NCBI GenBank assembly: GCA_006227875.1
Contig: SBFI01000140.1
Location: 1 to 9,437 of the forward strand
Direction: 5' to 3'
From: Acidobacteriota bacterium
GTDB lineage: Bacteria; Acidobacteriota; Thermoanaerobaculia; Multivoradales; JAHEKO01
DNA length: 9,437 bases
This document shows positions 1 through 6,160 of this stretch, in pieces. Numbering within the stretch: position 1 is the stretch's first letter; every line of letters begins with the position of its first letter. The translations under genes and the position numbers were made by a program. The notes beneath the pieces were generated by a model. The model was not told the origin of the DNA and made no database searches. It saw only the letters and a list, made by a program, of their open reading frames with translations.

Positions 1-1062
1 AGCGAAAATGTCGAGCTCAGGGGTTTCGGCTCCCCGATCGCGGTGCGCAACATCGGTAACGACATCCCCGACGCAGCGGTCGACACCCTGCTGGATGTGA
101 CCAGCGAGAATGTCGGCCTATTTCAGCGCTACTTCCGACAAAAGGCCGCGTGGTTGGGGCTGAACCGTCTCCGGCGCTACGACATCTACGCACCACTGGC
201 GGCCTCGGAGCGGGAGATCGCCTACGGCGACGCCGTGGGTCTGGTGCTCGAGACCCTGGAGGCCTTTCACCCGCGGGTCTCGGAGATGGCCGAGCGGGTC
301 TTTGCCGACGACCATATCGACAGCGAGCTCAGACCGGGCAAGAAGGGAGGGGCCTTCTGTGCCACCGTGCTTCCGAGTCAGACCCCCTGGCTGCTGCTCA
401 ACTACACCGGCCGGGTGCGCGACGTGGCGACCCTGGCCCACGAGCTGGGTCACGCGGTGCACAGCCTGTTGGCCGCGGACCATTCGCTCTTGACCCAGCA
501 CGCCTCTCTGCCGCTGGCCGAGACCGCCTCGGTCTTTGCCGAGATGTTGCTGACCGATCGGCTGCTGGCCGAGGAGTCGGATCCCCTGGCGCGGCGTGAG
601 CTTCTGGCCAGTGCGCTCGACGATATCTATGCCACGGTTCTGCGTCAGGCCTACTTTGTCCGTTTCGAGCTCGCCGCCCACGACGCTATCCGCGCCGGCA
701 AGTCCCCCGAGGAGCTCAACGAGATCTACCTGGGCACCCTCACCGAGCAGTTCGGCGACAGCGTCGAGGTCGGCCCGGAGTTCCAGCGCGAGTGGATCAC
801 CGTGCCGCACATCTATCAGACCCCCTTCTACTGCTATTCCTACAGCTTTGGTCAGCTGCTGGTGCTCGCCCTCTATCAGCGCTACAAGGACGAGGGCGAA
901 GCCTTCATTCCCGGTTATCTGAAGCTGCTGGCCTACGGCGGCTCGGCACCGCCGGTGACCATCCTGTCGGAGGTTGGGGTGGACATCACCGACCCCGGAT
1001 TCTGGCAGGGCGGTTTCCGAGTGGTTGCCGATCTGCTGGACGAGATCGAAGCCATAGAGTAG
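1..1062 (+). CDS. Oligoendopeptidase F / M3B family zinc metallopeptidase, C-terminal part (5' truncated)
   Basis: The reading frame is open from base 1, so the gene begins outside the window; a GTG at 43 is internal and not a credible start. About 353 residues are visible. Numbering from base 1, the zinc motif HELGH lies at residues 147-151 (bases 439-453), and the third ligand is expected to be Glu174 in the ETASVFAEML stretch. Further on, PHIYQTPFYCYSYSFGQ gives the substrate-binding His and Tyr residues typical of the M3B branch, and the tail (GYLKLLAYGGS, ITDPGFWQGGF) is characteristic of PepF-like enzymes. Family members are about 600 residues, so roughly 240 N-terminal residues are missing. 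These enzymes hydrolyse oligopeptides with a Zn-activated water; most are cytoplasmic, and the missing N-terminus prevents a localisation call. It stops with TAG four bases before the sulfatase-like gene, which suggests co-transcription. The family is certain by motif; the exact substrate is not. Confidence 0.93.
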   Translation, partial: SENVELRGFGSPIAVRNIGNDIPDAAVDTLLDVTSENVGLFQRYFRQKAAWLGLNRLRRYDIYAPLAASEREIAYGDAVGLVLETLEAFHPRVSEMAERVFADDHIDSELRPGKKGGAFCATVLPSQTPWLLLNYTGRVRDVATLAHELGHAVHSLLAADHSLLTQHASLPLAETASVFAEMLLTDRLLAEESDPLARRELLASALDDIYATVLRQAYFVRFELAAHDAIRAGKSPEELNEIYLGTLTEQFGDSVEVGPEFQREWITVPHIYQTPFYCYSYSFGQLLVLALYQRYKDEGEAFIPGYLKLLAYGGSAPPVTILSEVGVDITDPGFWQGGFRVVADLLDEIEAIE

Positions 1063-1066
1063 GCAC

Positions 1067-2762
1067 ATGAGAGCGCCCTCAAAGAGGTCGCGACGGGTGG
1101 TGTGGGTGGCGGTCGCCGCTCTGGGATCACTCCTGCTGGGTGGCTGTCGGCCCGAGGCCCACGCGCCGGCGGGCAGCCAGGCCCGCGGCAGGCTCCAACC
1201 CACCCGCGGGTACATCGTCATCGCGCTCGACGCGCTACGGGCCGATCACCTGGGGGCCTACGGCTACGACCGCCCCACCAGTCCCTTTCTCGACTCGCTG
1301 GCGGCGCGCTCGGCCGTGGTCGACTGGGCCATCGCCCCCTATCCCGGGACGCTGGTATCCAACCTCTCGCTCTTTACCGGTCTCTACCCGCCCCAGCACG
1401 GGGTCTACCCGCCATCGGGGGTGCTGGCCGCTGAGATCCCCACCCTACCCGAGCTCTTCCTCGCCAGCGGCTTCCGCACCGCCGGCCACACCGAGGGAGG
1501 GTTCATGGCCGGTGGCTACGGCTTTGCACGCGGTTTCGAGGAGTTCACCGACACGGCCCACGACGCCGAGGCCGACATCGAGCGCACCTTCGAGCGGGGT
1601 CTGGACTTTCTGAGGGGGCTGGCCGAGGAGGACCGGTTCTTCCTCTTTCTCCACACCTATTCGCCCCACGACCCCTACGATCCCCCCGAGCCCTGGCGCT
1701 CCGAGCTCTGGCCGGGCGAGCCGCCGCCGGGACCTCCTCCAACCGGGCCGACCCTGCGCGCCTTCAATGCCGGTGAGGTCGAGCTGACGGCGGAGACCCT
1801 TGCCTTCTATCGAGCCCTCTACGACGCCTCGATCCGCTACACCGACGAGGTACTGGCGGGTTTCTTTGCCGAGCTCGAAGCCTTGGGGCTCGTCGACGAG
1901 ACGACGATCATCGATCATCATCACCGCCGACCACGGCGAGGAGCTTGCCGACCACGGGCGGCTCGGCCACACCCAGCTCTATCCCGAGTCCCTGCGGGTG
2001 CCGCTGGTGATCATCCATCCACAGCTCGAGGGCGGTCTCCGAATCCCGGGCCCGGTGTCGAGTGTCGACCTGGCACCGACTCTCTTCGATCTTGCAGCTA
2101 TCCCCTCGCCCGAAAAACTGGCCGGCGCCAGCTTGAGGCCGCTGCTGGAGGGGGCGGACGAGCAACCGCCACGCGCGGTCTACGCCGAGGTTCGTGATCT
2201 CGAGACGGTGCGCACGTTGGTCAGCGCCGAAGGGGATGGGCTCCACCAGCTGCTTGCTTCCTCGCCCAACTCGGAGCCAGGGGGCACCTGGATCAGTCGC
2301 ACGGTCACCTTCGATGCTCCGGCTCCCCGGGTGCGGGTCGAGATGCAGAGCTTTCACCAGCCACGCGCGATCCAGGTGACGGTCGATGGGCTGGAGACGG
2401 GCCGGCTGATGGCCGGGACCGAATGGCGCGAATTCGATGTCGAGCTGCCCCGCGACCGTGGCGTCCACCGGGTGGAGCTCGCCACCGACGAATGTGAGTC
2501 GCCGGCGAGCCTCGGGCTGAGCGACGATCCCCGCTGCCTGTCCTTTCAGATCCGGGGGACACCCGTACACCGCGTCGAGCTCTACGATCTCGGGGCCGAC
2601 CCGGGCGCCGAAAGGGATCTGTCGCGGAGCGACGCCGAGCTCACCCGCTGGATGGCTGGACGCCTTCACCAGCTTCGCTGGTCGCCGGTGGCCGCGGCGG
2701 GCAGCCAGGCGCTGTCGGAGGAGGCGCGCGAGACCCTGCGCACTCTGGGCTACCTCGACTAG
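1067..2762 (+). CDS. Sulfatase-like (alkaline phosphatase superfamily) lipoprotein, frameshifted at about 1906-1919
   Basis: The N-terminus is a lipoprotein signal (MRAPSKRSRR, a hydrophobic run, then LGGC with Cys27). The sulfatase core follows: YIVIALDALRADHLGAYGY (metal Asp55), the nucleophile loop PGTLVSNLSLFTGLYP (Thr95 at the nucleophile position), and FLHTYSPHDPYDPPEP. The frame entered at ATG 1067 runs to a TGA at 2195-2197, but after base 1919 its product is nonsense. The conserved metal motif TADHGEELADHG and the following SLRVPLVI, SSVDLAPTLFDLA and ELYDLGADPGAERDLS are in the next frame, which ends at TAG 2760-2762. Removing one 7-bp copy at 1906-1919 gives a 562-residue protein with canonical spacing between DET and TADHG. 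Residues after about 385 include an extra beta-rich insertion before ELYDLGADPG. The start is four bases after the peptidase stop with no clear ribosome binding site, suggesting translational coupling. Substrate (sulfate ester, phosphodiester or lipid head group) is unknown. As written, the gene would yield a dead truncated protein; an assembly or sequencing error is possible. Confidence 0.85.
1906..1919 (+). repeat. 7-bp tandem duplication (GATCATC x2) that breaks the sulfatase-like gene
   Basis: GATCATC occurs at 1906-1912 and again directly at 1913-1919, immediately before the codons for the conserved TADHG metal-binding motif (Asp codon 1929-1931, His codon 1932-1934). The seven extra bases move translation from the frame of ATG 1067 to a wrong frame. 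With one copy the sequence reads D-E-T-T-I-I-I-T-A-D-H-G, the usual spacing in this family; deleting only one base would leave two surplus isoleucines. This supports duplication of the whole 7-bp unit over a single-base insertion. It may be a real mutation, a phase-variable site, or an assembly artefact. Confidence 0.75.
2759..2762. other. Overlapping convergent stop codons in a palindromic CTAG
   Basis: The plus-strand sulfatase-like gene stops at TAG 2760-2762 and the minus-strand carboxypeptidase stops at TAG read from 2761-2759. The two stop codons together form the palindrome CTAG. There is no intergenic space, so any terminator for either gene must lie inside the other coding region; no hairpin with a T-run is evident here. 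Confidence 0.9.
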
Positions 2763-5362
2763 GAGTTGTCCTCGCCGAGGGTCGTCTCCGCGAGCCCCGG
2801 CAGATAGAGGGCGTTGAAGAGCAGCTTGAAGGTGCGGTGTGGCTGGGCCCGGTGTTGGGCGCGAAAGCCGATGAGCACCACCCGCCCCTCGCCGACCTCT
2901 AGTTCGACGACCGCCGCCCTCCTGGTCAGCAGATCGGCCCCCTTGATATAGCCGCTTATCGGGATGTCGTCCCGGTGGTCGGGGTAGCGGGCCACCACCC
3001 GCCGGTCGAAACGGGGATCGGGAACCTTGGTGCGGAAGGCGGGGGAGTTGGCGAAATAACCGGCCTCGACCGGACGCATGCCGTAGGCGATCGGGTTGGT
3101 GGTATCGATCTCGAGCTGGAGCAGCGAGCCCGGTGCCGAGAACGTCTTGCCATCGACCTCTTCCAGAACATCGGTGACCGGCAGATCGAAGAGCTCGATG
3201 AAGTAGGCGGTCGAGGAGTCGAGGGCAACGACGGTACCGCCGTTCTCCACCCAGGTCTTGATGTGCTCGCCACCCTCGGGCTCGATGCCACCGGAGTACT
3301 CGGGCGGCAGCGGTGTCCACCAACGGCGCCGCTCGGGATCGGGCTCGCCCTTCTCGATGACCGTCTTGGAGACGGCGGGGAAGAGCAGCACATCCACCTG
3401 GCCCGAGAACGAGTTCTCCTTGATGTCCTCGTTGTTCAGATTGATGAACGGGATCTCGTAGCGCTCCAAAAGCCACCGCGTCCACCCTTCGTCCATGCTG
3501 GCCACCCAGGGCTTGAACAGCCCGACCCGGGTCGGCGCCACTTGGTAGGCGGGGCCGACGGGCTCGCTGGCGAGGCTCTCGACCGGGAGGTGGAGCTCGG
3601 TGGCCAGACGTTCGAGCTCGTCGCGGGAGATCTCACCCGGCGGCAGATAGACATCCCCCGGCTCTCGATCGGCGGTCTCCCCGGCGAGCCAGAAGACCTT
3701 GTTGCCGGCCGCCAACAGCCGGTTCATGGCGGTGAAGACCGAATCGGCGCTGTGCGGCAGCACCCAGCCACCCGGCCCATCTGTGACCTCGGTGCTCGGC
3801 CAGGCCGGGGAGTCGATCGGACTGGTCAGACCGACAGGGATCGTGTCGGCCTCGACCATCTCCACCCCCATGAGCAGCGGTAGCGACCAGGCGGTGACGT
3901 CGTAGGGCTCGAGGATGGGACCACCGACATGGGGCAGGATCTCGGGGTAGCGCTGGGGTCGGAGCATGGTCAGCAGAAAAGGACGGTAGGGCTGGTCCGC
4001 CGGGATGACCTGGGTGCCCGTCGGATAGGTAGCGTGACCGACGCGCAGCGGCTGGTTGCTCTGGTAGACCCGGATACCGTGCTCGAGCAACAGCTCCACC
4101 AGCAGACCGGCCGCTACCGGGTCGTGCTGGTCGGGGGGCAGGATCCAGGCGTAGGGGGCTTCGCTGCGGCCGGCGTCGACGGACTCCCGACCCATGTCGT
4201 AGAAGTTGGAGAGAAACTCCTCGCGGTAGTGGGCCATGGTCTCGGTCAGCGCCCAGGTGGCGACCAGCTCGTAGTCGACGATGTCGCGCAGCCGCCACCA
4301 GCCACCCTCCCACGGCGAGGGGAAGTTGGCGCGGCGCTTGTACTCGGGCAGCCCCTTGCCTCCACCCCGCAGCTCCCCGGGATCGATGTAGATGGGTGTG
4401 GCGAGCCGTGCGCTGGCGACCTCGGTTAGCAGCCCGGTGACGTTTTTCCACCAGGCGGTGTTACGGGTGCCGCCCGGCCAGTAGCTGTCGAAGATCATGT
4501 TGTGACCGACGCCCTGCCGGCCGTCCTCCTCCAGGCGATAACTCATATTGGTTCCCAGCAGATCGGCCTGCCGGAAGATCAACGAGGGGATCTCGAGCGC
4601 CAGCGGGTCAGTCTGTGGCGGCACGAACATACGGGCGCCGGTCGAGCCCATCTGGTGCTCGTCGAGAAAGACCTGGGGGAACCAGCGGTGGTAGAGCACC
4701 CGGTTGGCGACCTGCGTCTCCTTCTGGGTGAGCATGTAGAAGTCGCGGTTGTTGTCGTGGCCCACATAGTGGTGGTAGAGCCAGGGCATGCGGCCGCCCT
4801 CGTACTCGGTGTCCAGGTATTTGTTGTACCAGTCGACGATCATGACCTGGCCGTCGGGATTGAGCGACGGCATCAGCAGCAGGATCACCTCCTCCATCCA
4901 TTCCAGCTTGTCGGGATCTTCGGTGGTGGCGAAGTCGTGGACAAACTCCATCGACATCTGGGTCGAGCCCACCTCGGTGGAATGGATGGAGCAGGTCACC
5001 AGGGCTATGGCCTTGCCCTCGTCGACCAGGAGGCCGGCCTCTTCGGCGCTCAACTCGTCGGGATTGGCCAGCTGCCGGGCGATCTCGCGGTAGCGATCCA
5101 GATTCTGCTGATTGCTAGCCGAAGTCAGAACAACGACGACCATTTCGTTGTCGAGGGTCGAGCGACCGATCTCTTCGATCGAGACCCGATCGGAGGCGTC
5201 CTCTACCAGGCGCAGGTATTCGAGTACTTTGGGGTAGGGGGCGAGCTGGCGATCGGCGCCCACCGGATGGCCGAGAAAGCTCTCGGGTGTAGGCAGATCG
5301 GCGGCAACGGCGAATTGACTCAGAAGAAGGCCGGCAATGAGAGCGCTTAGTCGACGGGGCAT
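2759..5362 (-). CDS. Secreted M14-family zinc carboxypeptidase with C-terminal class I glutamine-amidotransferase-like domain
   Basis: The protein is 867 residues. The N-terminal 20 residues form a Sec signal peptide (MPRRLSALIAGLLLSQFAVA, then ADLP), so it acts in the periplasm or outside. The peptidase domain, roughly residues 40-330, shows the M14 zinc ligands His127 and Glu130 (IHSTE), the SLNPDGQ motif near 166-172, DNNRDF near 203-208, the third zinc ligand His236 (DEHQMG) and the likely catalytic Glu314 (LLTEVAS). A linker region follows. Residues about 611-855 (starting RVGLFKPWV, with VDVLLFPAV, WVENGGTVVALD and GRVVLIGF) look like a class I amidotransferase-like fold with no visible Cys-His-Glu triad, so probably a binding or structural domain. 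Start choice: ATG at 5362-5360 has GGAG six bases upstream and directly opens the signal peptide; the open frame continues upstream to 6043 but that part is antisense to sodC. It is convergent with the sulfatase-like gene, sharing CTAG, and divergent from sodC. Peptide C-terminal trimming is the expected activity; the true substrate is unknown. Confidence 0.92.
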   Translation of the reverse strand: MPRRLSALIAGLLLSQFAVAADLPTPESFLGHPVGADRQLAPYPKVLEYLRLVEDASDRVSIEEIGRSTLDNEMVVVVLTSASNQQNLDRYREIARQLANPDELSAEEAGLLVDEGKAIALVTCSIHSTEVGSTQMSMEFVHDFATTEDPDKLEWMEEVILLLMPSLNPDGQVMIVDWYNKYLDTEYEGGRMPWLYHHYVGHDNNRDFYMLTQKETQVANRVLYHRWFPQVFLDEHQMGSTGARMFVPPQTDPLALEIPSLIFRQADLLGTNMSYRLEEDGRQGVGHNMIFDSYWPGGTRNTAWWKNVTGLLTEVASARLATPIYIDPGELRGGGKGLPEYKRRANFPSPWEGGWWRLRDIVDYELVATWALTETMAHYREEFLSNFYDMGRESVDAGRSEAPYAWILPPDQHDPVAAGLLVELLLEHGIRVYQSNQPLRVGHATYPTGTQVIPADQPYRPFLLTMLRPQRYPEILPHVGGPILEPYDVTAWSLPLLMGVEMVEADTIPVGLTSPIDSPAWPSTEVTDGPGGWVLPHSADSVFTAMNRLLAAGNKVFWLAGETADREPGDVYLPPGEISRDELERLATELHLPVESLASEPVGPAYQVAPTRVGLFKPWVASMDEGWTRWLLERYEIPFINLNNEDIKENSFSGQVDVLLFPAVSKTVIEKGEPDPERRRWWTPLPPEYSGGIEPEGGEHIKTWVENGGTVVALDSSTAYFIELFDLPVTDVLEEVDGKTFSAPGSLLQLEIDTTNPIAYGMRPVEAGYFANSPAFRTKVPDPRFDRRVVARYPDHRDDIPISGYIKGADLLTRRAAVVELEVGEGRVVLIGFRAQHRAQPHRTFKLLFNALYLPGLAETTLGEDNS

Positions 5363-5368
5363 CGATAT

Positions 5369-5372
5369 CTCC
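5369..5372 (-). promoter_or_regulatory. Ribosome binding site (GGAG) fixing the start of the M14 carboxypeptidase
   Basis: CTCC on the plus strand reads GGAG on the minus strand, six bases before the ATG at 5362. It selects this ATG over the upstream extension of the same open frame and agrees with the signal peptide starting at the same point. Confidence 0.7.
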
Positions 5373-5537
5373 GCAGATTGGTTGGCTCGTGGGCAAGAAG
5401 AAGATGCGGCGCGGTCGGCGCGTAGTTTAGCCTGCCGCCTTGCCTTCCCGCCAACATGGCCACTCGCTCGGTGCGGATCGGAGCCTGCTAGGATGAAGGG
5501 GACAGCCAACTCGTTTGCCAGCTGGACTGTCGATCCG
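5373..5537. promoter_or_regulatory. Divergent intergenic region between the carboxypeptidase and sodC, with a candidate sodC promoter
   Basis: This gap must hold the promoters for both divergent genes. For sodC, TGCTAGGAT at 5486-5494 resembles an extended -10 (TGn followed by TAGGAT), but no good -35 lies 16-18 bases upstream; it would give a leader of about 50 bases. For the minus strand, TAAACT (plus 5424-5429) is a possible -10, also without a clear -35. No operator palindrome was recognised. Both promoter calls are weak because consensus for this organism is unknown. Confidence 0.35.
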
Positions 5538-5544
5538 AAGGAGG
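5538..5544 (+). promoter_or_regulatory. Strong Shine-Dalgarno site of sodC (AAGGAGG)
   Basis: AAGGAGG is a near-perfect anti-Shine-Dalgarno match, seven bases upstream of the ATG at 5552. It fixes the sodC start and is the strongest ribosome binding site in the window, consistent with efficient translation. Confidence 0.85.
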
Positions 5545-5551
5545 ACAACTC

Positions 5552-6130
5552 ATGTTCGACTGGAAGAAGGCCCTGATCTTGTCCGTCGTTGGTGTGCCGT
5601 TGCTGGTAGTCGGTTGCGCCAAGAAGGAAGAAGCGCCCGCTCCCGCCCCGGTGGTAGAGGAGGCAGCTGCGCCGGAGCCCATGACCGCCGTGGCGGTACT
5701 CCAGCCACGCGGTGATCTCACCCTCACCGGGTCCGTGACCTTCACCCAGGTCGGTGACACGGTGACCATCGCCGCCCATGTCGAGGGGGTCACTCCTGGC
5801 AAGCACGGTTTTCATCTGCACGAACTGGGCGACTGCAGTGCCGAGGATTTCACCTCCACCGGCGGTCACTTCAATCCCACCGACGCTCCCCACGGGGGTC
5901 CGGACGACCGGGTGCGCCACGCCGGTGACTTCGGCAATATCGAGGTGGGAGAAGACGGCACCGGTCATGTCGAGCTGACCTCCGACATGATCACCGTCGC
6001 CGCCGGGCCCAACACGGTCGTTGGCCGGGCGATCATCCTGCACGAAGGCGAGGACGACCTAGAGTCGCAACCCACCGGTGCGGCCGGCGGCCGCATCGCC
6101 TGTGGCGTCGTTGCGCCGCCGGGTGGATAG
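5552..6130 (+). CDS. sodC: Cu,Zn superoxide dismutase, predicted lipoprotein
   Basis: The 192-residue protein converts superoxide to hydrogen peroxide and oxygen. It opens with a lipoprotein signal peptide (MFDWKKALIL, then LLVVGC with lipidated Cys22), followed by an Ala/Pro/Glu-rich linker to about residue 44, so the enzyme should be tethered to an envelope membrane. The catalytic domain has the full set of ligands: copper His88 and His90 (GFHLHE), bridging His106 (GGHFNP), zinc His114, His123 and Asp126 (HAGDFGNI), and copper His164 (ILHEGEDDL). The disulfide cysteines are Cys95 (GDC) and Cys184 (RIACGV), and the electrostatic guide Arg181 precedes the latter. Length and order match bacterial SodC once the linker is allowed for. 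Start is set by AAGGAGG at 5538-5544. The propeller gene follows 30 bases downstream in the same direction. Identification is firm. Confidence 0.97.
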   Translation: MFDWKKALILSVVGVPLLVVGCAKKEEAPAPAPVVEEAAAPEPMTAVAVLQPRGDLTLTGSVTFTQVGDTVTIAAHVEGVTPGKHGFHLHELGDCSAEDFTSTGGHFNPTDAPHGGPDDRVRHAGDFGNIEVGEDGTGHVELTSDMITVAAGPNTVVGRAIILHEGEDDLESQPTGAAGGRIACGVVAPPGG

Positions 6131-6153
6131 GGGTCCGGAGTCTCACTCCACCC
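6121..6153 (+). terminator. Possible stem-loop at the sodC 3' end
   Basis: Two mutually exclusive hairpins can be drawn: GGGTGGA (6121-6127) with TCCACCC (6147-6153), a 7-bp stem with a 19-base loop; or GGAGT (6137-6141) with ACTCC (6145-6149), a 5-bp stem with a 3-base loop. Neither is followed by a T-run, so termination is uncertain; it may only stabilise the sodC mRNA end or attenuate read-through. Confidence 0.25.
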
Positions 6154-6160
6154 GCCGCTA

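Noticed and set aside
118..1221. Minus-strand open frame opposite the M3 peptidase.
   Set aside because: It is antisense to clear M3B catalytic motifs and has no ribosome binding site or domain signature; such shadows are expected in GC-rich DNA.
1905..1922. Programmed ribosomal frameshift in the sulfatase-like gene.
   Set aside because: There is no slippery heptamer, no upstream Shine-Dalgarno-like stimulator and no stop codon at the shift point; a 7-bp tandem duplication explains the shift exactly.
1908..3485. Minus-strand open frame of 525 codons spanning the sulfatase and carboxypeptidase 3' ends.
   Set aside because: It runs antisense to the sulfatase-like gene and in a wrong frame over the carboxypeptidase; its product is compositionally biased and without motifs.
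2975..3883. Plus-strand open frame (302 codons) inside the carboxypeptidase.
   Set aside because: It is antisense to the conserved M14 protein and has no coding signature of its own.
4502..5350. Plus-strand open frame (282 codons) opposite the M14 catalytic domain.
   Set aside because: It is the complement of the zinc-ligand region; the minus-strand reading has HxxE, NPDG and DEHQ motifs, this one has none.
5363..6043. Upstream extension of the minus-strand M14 carboxypeptidase frame to 6043.
   Set aside because: It is antisense to sodC, whose catalytic residues are all present, and the signal peptide plus GGAG site place the true start at 5362.
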